Of a DNA stretch of 55,476 nt, positions 26,178 through 33,956 are shown piece by piece. The notes beneath the pieces were generated by a model that was not told the DNA's origin, did not search any database, and saw only the letters and a program-made list of their open reading frames with translations. The translations under genes were made by a program, and so were the position numbers. Origin of the DNA: GCA-2733415 sp049609325 (lineage in GTDB: Bacteria > Bacteroidota > Bacteroidia > Flavobacteriales > Flavobacteriaceae); the NCBI GenBank assembly GCA_049609325.1, contig JBMYYK010000012.1:1-55476 (forward strand). Reading direction: 5' to 3'. Each line of letters begins with the position of its first letter. The stretch's first letter is position 1.

Positions 26178-26213
26178 TAAATCAAGCTTCTTCTACTGAA
26201 GAGGCTTGATTTA
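26178..26213 (+). repeat. Strong intercistronic hairpin between the two curlin genes
   Basis: A 16-bp stem (arms 26178-26193 and 26198-26213, one G-U pair, loop TACT) lies 13 bp after the csgA-like stop. There is no U-run after it, so it is more likely an RNA-stabilising or partial-termination structure than a full terminator. Either would give more major subunit than downstream proteins. Confidence 0.7.
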
Positions 26214-26228
26214 AAATTTAAAAATAGA

Positions 26229-26714
26229 ATGATGAAGAGTATTGTAAGTATAGTATTTTGTTGTCTTATGACAACAATGGTGATTGCCCAAAATTATACA
26301 AATGAAGAGAGGTCTATTGTGGAGGATAAGCTGTTATTTATTGATTATACAGCAACAAAAACTAATGAACCGATTGATAATTTTGTTAGAGTAAATCAGC
26401 AAGGAAAGTACAATGTTTCAAAATTGACAATAAAAGCAAATAAGAGTAATGTAAATGTGCAACAAATAGGTAATGAAAATCTAGTTGATGTAGATGTTGT
26501 TGCACAGGTTGTAGAAGAAAAAATTGTACAGATTGGAGACAAAAATATTTTTGAAGATCACAACCATTTAAATAAAAGATACCACGGTGTTGATGTATAT
26601 CAAAACGGTAATAATCAGAAAATATTAATGAATGGAAATAATACTATTGTTGAAAAAATTAAAATTAAACAAGTAGGGAATTATAAAACGATTCATATAA
26701 ATAATTTTAAGTAA
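26229..26714 (+). CDS. csgB: Minor curlin-like protein (CsgB-like nucleator candidate)
   Basis: 161 residues with a signal peptide ending VIAQ (~21). After a divergent N-terminal segment, curlin-type repeats are recognisable but fewer and more variable: VNQQGKYNVSKL, VQQIGNENLVDV, VQIGDKNIFED, VYQNGNNQKIL and IKQVGNYKTIHI. The short length, degenerate repeats and place after the major subunit suggest the surface-anchored nucleator CsgB, but sequence alone cannot separate a nucleator from a second subunit. Fifteen bp separate it from the CsgE-like gene. Confidence 0.8.
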   Translation: MMKSIVSIVFCCLMTTMVIAQNYTNEERSIVEDKLLFIDYTATKTNEPIDNFVRVNQQGKYNVSKLTIKANKSNVNVQQIGNENLVDVDVVAQVVEEKIVQIGDKNIFEDHNHLNKRYHGVDVYQNGNNQKILMNGNNTIVEKIKIKQVGNYKTIHINNFK

Positions 26715-26728
26715 AAGAAAGGATAGAT

Positions 26729-27484
26729 ATGCTTTTTAGAAATCAACTTTTACGATATGTGATTTTCTGTGTAATGATATGTGTGCATACCGAAAGTGTT
26801 GGACAATATTTAAATAGAGACTCAAAAGCAATATTAGAAATTGTAGCTAATGAAGGACTTTTTGAGATTACAGCAAAAGCAGAAAATACATCTCATATTA
26901 AACAGAGTTTGTCATATGAATTAAAAGTGTTTAAAGAGAATTTAGTGTCTGGAAACAAAAGTGAAAGTAAACAAGAAGGGAGATTCATAATTGATCCTTT
27001 AAATTTGAAAAAATTAGCTTTTACGGCACTAAATGTTAGCGATAAAGATGATAGAATTGTATTGTTATTGTTATTGCGAAATACAGATGATGTTATTGTT
27101 GGGAAATCTAGAAAAGTAATAGTAAACAATCAGGTTGAGAAAAATAGTCAGGCTATAACTTTAGTAAAAAAACCAGAAGATGGTGTGGAAATATCAGGAA
27201 TGGTATTAGAAAAAATAAAAACAAAACCTGGTCGGGATTTTTATAACTTTTTTTACAGTCAATTTTTGAGTTATAATTTTAAGGATACACGTTCAGTATT
27301 AGTTGAAGAAGTTTTTTCTAGAGGTAGAAATACAAAAATTGAGATTAAAATTGATAACGTTAAAATATATGAGTTTTTTGTTCAACCAAAAACAGATTAT
27401 TTAAAAGCTAATGCCACAGTTGCAATTAGTCAAGTCACTAATTTTTTTAGTAAAAAGAAAGATAATTATATAGTAAGATATTAA
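26729..27484 (+). CDS. csgE: CsgH-like + CsgE fusion, curli assembly protein
   Basis: 251 residues, about twice the ~130 of E. coli CsgE. Signal peptide ~1-26 (ESVGQ). Residues ~30-131 form a beta-sandwich-like region (ITAKAENTSHIKQSLSYEL, IVLLLLLRNTD) resembling CsgH, the periplasmic inhibitor of curlin aggregation in Alphaproteobacteria. Residues ~150-251 match CsgE: VEISGMVLEKIKTKPGRDFY, then YNFFYSQF, VLVEEVFSRGRNTKIEI and the terminal aromatic tail. CsgE caps the CsgG secretion pore and delivers subunits. A single chain would couple inhibition to delivery. The CsgE assignment is firm; the CsgH assignment is a pattern judgement. Confidence 0.85.
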   Translation: MLFRNQLLRYVIFCVMICVHTESVGQYLNRDSKAILEIVANEGLFEITAKAENTSHIKQSLSYELKVFKENLVSGNKSESKQEGRFIIDPLNLKKLAFTALNVSDKDDRIVLLLLLRNTDDVIVGKSRKVIVNNQVEKNSQAITLVKKPEDGVEISGMVLEKIKTKPGRDFYNFFYSQFLSYNFKDTRSVLVEEVFSRGRNTKIEIKIDNVKIYEFFVQPKTDYLKANATVAISQVTNFFSKKKDNYIVRY

Positions 27485-27549
27485 ATGCAATATATCTTCT
27501 AGCCATTTTGCCCTCCCCATATAAATCTACCTATTAATCATAATTTATG

Positions 27550-27588
27550 TAAACTAAAAGCTCCTGTTGTTAACAACAGTTTGGTTTA
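27550..27588. repeat. Palindrome CTGTTGTTAACAACAG with extended arms, between csgE and csgF
   Basis: A perfect 16-bp palindrome (27564-27579) is flanked by TAAACTAAA and TTTGGTTTA, which pair at 8 of 9 positions across a 5-base bulge. It sits in the 183-bp gap, the longest inside the operon. An operator, an internal promoter region or an RNA processing site are all possible. Confidence 0.6.
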
Positions 27589-27667
27589 AGATGTAATTTT
27601 TATCGGTTAACACATCTGAAGTTATTCGATATAGATATATGAGTTTAATGTTTTAAATAAGTAAGTT

Positions 27668-28069
27668 ATGAAAAAAATAAGGATTATTTTTTTATGTTGT
27701 TTATTCGGGTTTTTGAGCGATTTACCCGCTCAGGAATTTGTATATAAACCAATAAACCCTGCCTTTGGGGGAGATTCGTTTAATTACCAATGGTTAATGA
27801 GTTCTGCTGATGCTCAAAATCTTTATAGAGAAGAAGATAGAGAGGAGCAAACAGAACTTGAAGCGTTTACCGAAGATTTAAATAGACAGTTGCTCAATAA
27901 AATTAATAGAGCACTGTTAGATGCACAAATAGATACATCAGACGGCTTAGAGCCAGGGGTGTATAATTTTGGAAGTTTAAATGTTCAAGTTTATCAATCT
28001 ACTGGTGGCTTAGTAGTTGATATACTTGATGTGAATACAGGAGAACAAACGCAAATAATCATTCCGTAA
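27668..28069 (+). CDS. csgF: Curli assembly protein CsgF
   Basis: 133 residues. Signal peptide ending LPAQ (~21), then the hallmark CsgF N-terminus EFVYKPINPAFGGDSFN, which in E. coli inserts into the CsgG pore and forms a second constriction. A helical middle (~60-95) and a C-terminal beta hairpin (LNVQVYQSTGGLVVDILD) follow, as in the family, and the length matches. CsgF anchors the nucleator at the cell surface. It lies 3 bp before csgG and is separated from csgE by 183 bp with a palindrome. Confidence 0.95.
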   Translation: MKKIRIIFLCCLFGFLSDLPAQEFVYKPINPAFGGDSFNYQWLMSSADAQNLYREEDREEQTELEAFTEDLNRQLLNKINRALLDAQIDTSDGLEPGVYNFGSLNVQVYQSTGGLVVDILDVNTGEQTQIIIP

Positions 28070-28072
28070 TTT

Positions 28073-29557
28073 ATGTTTGTAAAAGTAAATAAACTAATCG
28101 CACTTGTGCTTTGTTTGTTATGTGTTTCTTGTGGAGCAGTATTTAATCAACCGGTAACGGTTTCAGAAGCCATATTAGGTGAATCTACACAAAAAACAGA
28201 AGCATTAAAGAAACTACCTCCAGCTAAAGAAAAAATAGTTGTTGGGGTATATAACTTTAGAGATCAAACGGGGCAATATAAAATGATTGAAAATGGGAGC
28301 AGTTTCAGTACTGCTGTAACCCAAGGAGCAACGACAATTTTACTAAAAGCATTAGAAGATTCTAAATGGTTTAAGGCTATTGAACGTGAAAATTTAAATA
28401 ACCTGTTGAATGAACGTAATATCATTCGTTCTACACGTCAAGAATACAGAAAAACGTCAAAAACTGATGTGCCAGAACTTGACCCTTTGTTATACGCCGG
28501 AATTTTATTAGAAGGAGGAATTATATCTTATGACTCAAACATTATTACTGGAGGTGTAGGTGCAAGATATTTTGGTGTAGGAGGATCAACAAAGTATAGA
28601 CAAGATCGAATAACAATCTACTTGAGAGCTGTATCTACGTCTAGTGGAGAGGTGTTAAAAACGATTTATGTATCAAAAACAATTCTCTTTCAAGCTTTAG
28701 ATGCAAGTTTTTTTAGGTATGTGAAGTTCAAACGTCTCTTAGAAGTAGAAACAGGTATCACAAAAAAAGAGCCATTACAAATGGCAGTAACAGAGGCAAT
28801 AGAAAAAGCTGTAGAATCGCTTGTAATTGAGGGGTTAAAAGATCGTCTATGGCCAAGTGCAGCATCTGATGAAGACGTTAAACAAGTGATTGCACTTTAT
28901 GAAGAAGAAAAAACAGAAGCAGAAAATAGACAAATTTACGATAGGCTGATACAAGATAAACGTGCCAAAAATGCTTTTGAACTTAGTGCAGGAGGGACCT
29001 ATTTAGATGGTGATTATAGTGACCCTAAATTAGAACTCATGGCTGTAAGTGTAGGATACAAAAGAAGTATAACACCATATATGAATCTCGGGTTAAGTTA
29101 TGAGAAATTCAATCTAGCTACTAAAGAAAAATATAATTATAAGTCTACATATGGTTTTATGTCATTTGATTTAAAAGCTGAATTAACCGTGCTGCCTTAT
29201 GATAATTTATCTCCATATATCTATGTAGCTGGTGGTTTAAATGCTTCCAATTATTTTAAAGAGATGGATCCAAAAACTGAATTTGGAGTTGGATTAGAAT
29301 ATTTAGCATCTAAAAAAATAGGGTTTAAAGTTTATGGAGGTCACAACCAAGTCTATAGTGACATGTTAGATGGTATACAATCTGGTAAAAGAGATGATTT
29401 TTATTGGAAATTTGGAATAGGTATAAATTATTATTTATCAAAATCTAACCGACCTATGAATGATAATGGCAGGCAAATGTCAAGGAAAGAGTATCGTTTA
29501 AAGAAACGGTTAGATAAAGCAAATAGAAAAAATAACGTAGAACTTAATACAAATTAA
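28073..29557 (+). CDS. csgG: Curli secretion pore CsgG with an added C-terminal beta-barrel-like domain
   Basis: 494 residues against ~277 in E. coli. Lipobox CVSC gives a lipidated C20. Residues ~50-262 are the CsgG core (VVGVYNFRDQTGQYK, WFKAIERENLNNLLNERNIIRS, ILLEGGIISYDSN, then the RQDRITIYLRAVSTSSGEVL strand region), which assembles into the nonameric outer-membrane channel. A helical linker (~263-297) leads to ~300-458, with alternating strands (AFELSAGGTYLDGDY, LELMAVSVGYK, YMNLGLSYEKF, PYIYVAGGLNAS, FGVGLEYL, FYWKFGIGINYYL) typical of an eight-strand outer-membrane barrel. A very basic tail (~459-494) ends it. The extra domain is unlike classical CsgG. Spacing to its neighbours is 2-3 bp, so translation is tightly coupled. 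Confidence 0.93.
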   Translation: MFVKVNKLIALVLCLLCVSCGAVFNQPVTVSEAILGESTQKTEALKKLPPAKEKIVVGVYNFRDQTGQYKMIENGSSFSTAVTQGATTILLKALEDSKWFKAIERENLNNLLNERNIIRSTRQEYRKTSKTDVPELDPLLYAGILLEGGIISYDSNIITGGVGARYFGVGGSTKYRQDRITIYLRAVSTSSGEVLKTIYVSKTILFQALDASFFRYVKFKRLLEVETGITKKEPLQMAVTEAIEKAVESLVIEGLKDRLWPSAASDEDVKQVIALYEEEKTEAENRQIYDRLIQDKRAKNAFELSAGGTYLDGDYSDPKLELMAVSVGYKRSITPYMNLGLSYEKFNLATKEKYNYKSTYGFMSFDLKAELTVLPYDNLSPYIYVAGGLNASNYFKEMDPKTEFGVGLEYLASKKIGFKVYGGHNQVYSDMLDGIQSGKRDDFYWKFGIGINYYLSKSNRPMNDNGRQMSRKEYRLKKRLDKANRKNNVELNTN

Positions 29558-29559
29558 CA

Positions 29560-31056
29560 ATGAAAACATATAGTAATTATTTTTTTATAGTAGTCCTATT
29601 AGCTCTATGTTATGCTTGTAGTGAAGACACTATAAGTAGTAATGGTACAGGGCAATTGAAAGGTGTTGTGATTGAAAGCGGATCAAACGAACCGATTGAA
29701 AATGTAAAAATTAAAGTTGTAGCAAATAATACCACGGTATTATCTGATAGTAATGGTGAGTTTTCTATAGGAAATATCCCTTCAGGAGAACAATCAGTTT
29801 CAGGGGAAAAGGATGGCTATTTAGCAACATTTGAAGCAATAACGATAATTTCTGATAGTGAAGTGAATTTAGTTTTAGAAATGGAAGTGTCAACATCAAC
29901 GAATAACGCTCCAGAACAGCCTAACTTATTAACACCAGAAGATAATGCTGAGAATTTACCAAATGATGTTGAGTTAACTTGGGAGTCATCTGATGCTGAA
30001 GATGACGAGTTGACTTATACAGTTGAAATACGAAATGATGTAGATAATGAGATAATGACGTATGATGAACTATCAGAAACTAGTTTATTATTGGAAAATT
30101 TAAGTTACGGCGTAAAGTATTTTTGGCAAGTAAGTGTTAATGATGGTGTAAATCCTGAAGTATGGAGTGAAACTCATCAATTTGAAATTAATGGAAACCC
30201 AAACCATAGGTATTTGTTTTCAAGAAAAATAAATGGGAATGAGGTGGTGTTTTCTGCGAGTATTAATGAGAATGAAACAGAAGAGCTGCAGTTAACCTCT
30301 GAAGCTCAAAACAGTTGGAGGCCTCGTAAAAACAGGAGTAACAATTTAATCGCATTTTTAAGAAGTGATGGAGCAGAAACTCATTTGTATTCGATGAACC
30401 CGGATGGTACTGATGTTCGTCAAATTACAAATGTAGTACCTGTTGCAGGATTTAATCTTGATGAAATTGATTTTTGTTGGTCAGATAATGGAGAAAAACT
30501 CTTGTATCCTAGTTTTGATAAACTGTATATGATAAACAAAGATGGAAGCGGATTAACACTAATTTATCAAACAACAGATGGAAGCTTAATTTCAGAATGT
30601 GATTGGACAGCTGATGGAAGCATGATAGCGGTAAAAGTCAATGATTTGAATGGCTATAATGTTTCTATTTATACTATTGATATGTCGGGCACAATATTAA
30701 CCACCATACTTTCAGGAGTTAATGGTGCAGCAGGTGGATTAAATTTCTCAGTAGATAACAATAGGCTTTTGTATACACATGATGCCTCAGGTTTTGAAGG
30801 GGCTAGTTACAGACAATTAGATACACATATCTATATGTATAATTTTGCATCAGGAACTTCTGAAGATTTATCTATAAGTAAACCAGACGGCTACCTAGAT
30901 CTAGATCCTAGATTTTCTCCAAATGAATCTTTAGTAATTTACACACATACATCAAATGATGGTTTATCACAACAAGTGATTGAAACAGTAGATGCGATAA
31001 GTTCAAATAATAGAAATGAAATATTTACTGATGCAAAAATGCCAGATTGGGAATAA
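29560..31056 (+). CDS. Curli-operon surface lipoprotein: regulatory-like, FnIII-like and TolB-type propeller domains
   Basis: 498 residues. Lipobox CYAC gives a lipidated C20 followed by SEDT, an acidic start like the surface-export signals of Bacteroidota lipoproteins. Residues ~32-108 resemble a carboxypeptidase-regulatory domain (LKGVVIESGSNEPIENVKI), ~115-210 a fibronectin III-like domain (LTPEDNAENLPNDVELTWES...YFWQVSVNDG), and ~215-498 a TolB/WD40-like propeller with repeated blades (LYSMNPDGTDVRQIT, LYMINKDGSGLTLI, IYTIDMSGTILTTIL, DPRFSPNESLVIYTH). It starts 2 bp after csgG and is followed by the operon terminator, so it is the last curli cistron. It has no counterpart in E. coli csg operons. 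A role in anchoring fibres or binding ligand at the surface is inference. Confidence 0.88.
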   Translation: MKTYSNYFFIVVLLALCYACSEDTISSNGTGQLKGVVIESGSNEPIENVKIKVVANNTTVLSDSNGEFSIGNIPSGEQSVSGEKDGYLATFEAITIISDSEVNLVLEMEVSTSTNNAPEQPNLLTPEDNAENLPNDVELTWESSDAEDDELTYTVEIRNDVDNEIMTYDELSETSLLLENLSYGVKYFWQVSVNDGVNPEVWSETHQFEINGNPNHRYLFSRKINGNEVVFSASINENETEELQLTSEAQNSWRPRKNRSNNLIAFLRSDGAETHLYSMNPDGTDVRQITNVVPVAGFNLDEIDFCWSDNGEKLLYPSFDKLYMINKDGSGLTLIYQTTDGSLISECDWTADGSMIAVKVNDLNGYNVSIYTIDMSGTILTTILSGVNGAAGGLNFSVDNNRLLYTHDASGFEGASYRQLDTHIYMYNFASGTSEDLSISKPDGYLDLDPRFSPNESLVIYTHTSNDGLSQQVIETVDAISSNNRNEIFTDAKMPDWE

Positions 31057-31075
31057 CAATTAAAGTTAATATAAG

Positions 31076-31109
31076 AAAACCGGCAAGTATCTATTTTGCC
31101 GGTTTTTTT
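31076..31109 (+). terminator. Curli operon terminator
   Basis: An 11-bp stem (AAAACCGGCAA paired with TTGCCGGTTTT, 9-nt loop) is followed by T residues, 19 bp after the last curli gene. Confidence 0.92.
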
Positions 31110-31113
31110 ATAC

Positions 31114-31143
31114 TTGTAATATGAGTTTATATTGTTACTTTTG
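31114..31143 (+). promoter_or_regulatory. Promoter of the chaperone operon (TTG-N19-TACTTTTG)
   Basis: TTG at 31114-31116 and TACTTTTG at 31136-31143 match the Bacteroidota consensus with 19-base spacing; the start codon of the first gene is 29 bp further on. Confidence 0.75.
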
Positions 31144-31172
31144 TTTGACAATTATCAAACTTCAAATCTACT

Positions 31173-33089
31173 ATGAAATTAAAAGTTTTATCTATACTAG
31201 GGTTGCTACTTGTCAGTAACATGTTTTCTCAAACAAGTGATGTGTTATTTACAGTAAATAATACAAAGGTTACAAACGCTGAATTTACAAGAGTTTATAA
31301 TAAAAATATAGATTTAGTTCAAGATGAAAAACAGAAGGATGTTGATGAGTATTTAAAACTATATATTAATTATAAGCTAAAATTGGAAGAGGCTGTAGCG
31401 CTCGGATTAGATAAAAATTCAAAATATATTAATGAACTAGCCTCGTATAGAAGGCAGTTGTCTAAAAAATATCTGACTGATACAGAGGTTAGTGATAAGT
31501 TGTTAAAAGAGGCTTATGAACGTACTGTAAACGAGGTAAATGTTAATCATATTTTAGTAAGGGTAGATGAAGGTGCTTCGCCATTAGATACTATAAAAGC
31601 TTATAAAGAACTTTTGAAGTATGAGTCTATGACTCATAAAGAAGGGTTTACTAACGTGATGAAAAAAGTTCATGATGGAAAAACTGTTTATGGGGAATCT
31701 TTAGGCTTTTTTAAGGCATTTCAAATGGTATACCCGTTTGAATCTATGGCATATAATACACCTGTTGGTGAAATTTCTAAGCCATTTAGAACCAAATTCG
31801 GATATCATATTATCAATGTATTAGGAAAACAAAAATCCCTGGGAGAAGTTACAGTTGCGCATATAATGATTGCAAATAATAATGAAACTCTAACCACTAC
31901 TCCAGAAGAAAGAGTAAATGAATTGCATCAAAAAATAGTAGAAGGAGCTGATTTTTCAAGTTTAGCTAGGCAGTTTTCAGATGATAAAAATTCTGCTAGA
32001 AATGGCGGAAAGTTAACTCGATTCGGAGCTGGAAAGTTGAGTTCTAAAATATTTGAGAATACAGCATTTTCTCTTGAAAACGATGGTGATATGTCTGACC
32101 CAATAAAAACTAAATATGGTTGGCATATTATTAAATTAATTAAAAAGCATCCAATTGCTGCATTTGATGATTTAAAAGTAAATCTTGAACAAAAACTTAA
32201 AAACGATTCTAGATCAAGAATCGTAAATGATAAAATGTATAGTAATTTAAAACAACGCTATAACTATACTGAGGCTCAAGATGTAAAGGGAAAAATAGCT
32301 GCTGTTGTTAATAGAGATTTCTTAAACGGTAAATGGGAAAGCAATGATACACTATATAATCAGATAGCAGCAAGCTTTTCAGATGTGAAAATTACATATT
32401 TAGAATATTACAACTCATTGAGTTCTAAACGTAAGAATTTTAGAAATTTGAATAATATTTCTAAAGTGATAGATGTAAGTTTTTCTGATTATATAAATAA
32501 AAGAATTTATGATTATCATAATGAAAATTTAGAAAACGTTTATCCGGAGTTTGGAAATATTGTTCAAGAGTATAGAGAAGGGTTATTATTATTTGAACTC
32601 ATGGAACAAGAGATTTGGAAAAAATCAAAAACAGATTCTATTGCACTACAAAATTTTTACACAAAACATAAAGCAAACTACTATTGGGGAGATAGAATTG
32701 AGGCGGTAATAACCACAAGTGAATCTAAATTTATGGCTAAAAAGGTAAGGAAGCTATTGAATAAAGGAGCTGCTATAGATGAATTAAAGAGTAAAGAAAG
32801 TAGAGTAGTTGTGTCTCAAGGGATGTTTCAGGTTAATGATAAAGAAATACCTAGTAAGTACAAGTATTCAAAAGGAGTTTCTAAAGTATTTAAACACAAT
32901 AATCAATATGTAGTTATTAAAGCTGTAAACAAAGTGCAACCAACTCAGCAAGAATTTGAAGAGGTAAAAGGTAAAGTTATTAATGATTACCAATTGCATT
33001 TAGAAAAGGAATGGCTAATTCAATTGAGAAAAAAATATAAAGTTGAAGTTAATAAAACTGTACTTAATAAATTAAGAGAAAGTTTGTAA
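31173..33089 (+). CDS. Periplasmic peptidyl-prolyl isomerase with two parvulin domains
   Basis: 638 residues. Signal peptide ends NMFSQ (~20). A SurA-type chaperone N-terminus (~25-118) is followed by parvulin domain 1 (~123-218: VNHILVRVDEG ... KFGYHIINVLG) and parvulin domain 2 (~226-325: VAHIMIANNNE, FSSLARQFSDD, GGKLTRFGAG, KYGWHIIKL). The remaining ~310 residues are a helical and mixed region with no known domain visible to me. These enzymes fold outer-membrane and secreted proteins in the periplasm. First gene of a three-gene operon of related chaperones. Confidence 0.93.
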   Translation: MKLKVLSILGLLLVSNMFSQTSDVLFTVNNTKVTNAEFTRVYNKNIDLVQDEKQKDVDEYLKLYINYKLKLEEAVALGLDKNSKYINELASYRRQLSKKYLTDTEVSDKLLKEAYERTVNEVNVNHILVRVDEGASPLDTIKAYKELLKYESMTHKEGFTNVMKKVHDGKTVYGESLGFFKAFQMVYPFESMAYNTPVGEISKPFRTKFGYHIINVLGKQKSLGEVTVAHIMIANNNETLTTTPEERVNELHQKIVEGADFSSLARQFSDDKNSARNGGKLTRFGAGKLSSKIFENTAFSLENDGDMSDPIKTKYGWHIIKLIKKHPIAAFDDLKVNLEQKLKNDSRSRIVNDKMYSNLKQRYNYTEAQDVKGKIAAVVNRDFLNGKWESNDTLYNQIAASFSDVKITYLEYYNSLSSKRKNFRNLNNISKVIDVSFSDYINKRIYDYHNENLENVYPEFGNIVQEYREGLLLFELMEQEIWKKSKTDSIALQNFYTKHKANYYWGDRIEAVITTSESKFMAKKVRKLLNKGAAIDELKSKESRVVVSQGMFQVNDKEIPSKYKYSKGVSKVFKHNNQYVVIKAVNKVQPTQQEFEEVKGKVINDYQLHLEKEWLIQLRKKYKVEVNKTVLNKLRESL

Positions 33090-33095
33090 GTAGAA

Positions 33096-33956
33096 GTGAA
33101 ACCTTGCCATATACATATAATAGTTATTATAACACTATTGAGTCTTTGTTCTTGTGAGTTATTTAAACCTAAAGAGGAGCAAGAAGTTATAGCGCGGGTA
33201 AATGATGTGTATTTGTATAAGTCAGATTTTATAAAAGATTATCCTGAAAACTTACCAAAACAAGATAGTCTTTTGTTTGTTAATCAATATGTTGATAATT
33301 GGGCAACAAAGCAATTGCTAAAGCAAAAAGCAATATTAAATTTAGATACAGAAAAGCTATTAAGTTTTGATCAATTAGCAGAAGATTATAAATTAGATTT
33401 GTATACAAATGCTTATTTGAATGCATTAATAACAAAGAAGTTAGATACTATTATTTCAAAGGCTGAATTTGATACGTTGTTTAAAAACTCAAAGGAAAGC
33501 TTTAGGTTAAATGAAGAATTATTGAAATTTAGGTATGTGGTAATAGATAAAGCTCATACCGATTTAAAGGCAATAGAAACTAGATTTAAACGCTATGACA
33601 GTATTGATAAAGTAATATTAGATTCATTGTCTATACAGTTCCATTCATTTATGTTAAATGATTCTATATGGGTGAAAAAATCACAATTACTGAAGAAATT
33701 ACCTATAAACGTAAGCGACATGGATTCTCAATTGTTAAAAAAATCTAATTTTATACAATTTGAAGATTCAATAAGATTATATTTGGTGCAAATAAATGAT
33801 TTGTTAAAACGTAATGAACAAGCTCCTCAAGAATATATGGAGCAAACATTGCAGCAAATTATTTTGAATAAAAGAAAATTAAAACTCATTAAGCAATTAG
33901 AGATTGATGTTAGAAAAGATGCAATACAAAATCAAGAATTTGAAGTTTACAATTAA
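33096..33956 (+). CDS. SurA/PpiC-related lipoprotein lacking a recognisable isomerase domain
   Basis: 286 residues from GTG 33096, 6 bp after the previous stop; the next in-frame starts would remove the signal. A lipobox (LCSC, C19) marks a lipoprotein. The start of the mature chain (VIARVNDVYLYKSDFIKDYPENLPKQDS) matches the SurA N-terminal chaperone fold, and the protein is rich in long helices, but I see no parvulin core (GGxLG / FGYHI). It may be a chaperone without isomerase activity, working with the two parvulin neighbours. The next gene's start codon lies within its 3' end. Confidence 0.8.
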   Translation: MKPCHIHIIVIITLLSLCSCELFKPKEEQEVIARVNDVYLYKSDFIKDYPENLPKQDSLLFVNQYVDNWATKQLLKQKAILNLDTEKLLSFDQLAEDYKLDLYTNAYLNALITKKLDTIISKAEFDTLFKNSKESFRLNEELLKFRYVVIDKAHTDLKAIETRFKRYDSIDKVILDSLSIQFHSFMLNDSIWVKKSQLLKKLPINVSDMDSQLLKKSNFIQFEDSIRLYLVQINDLLKRNEQAPQEYMEQTLQQIILNKRKLKLIKQLEIDVRKDAIQNQEFEVYN

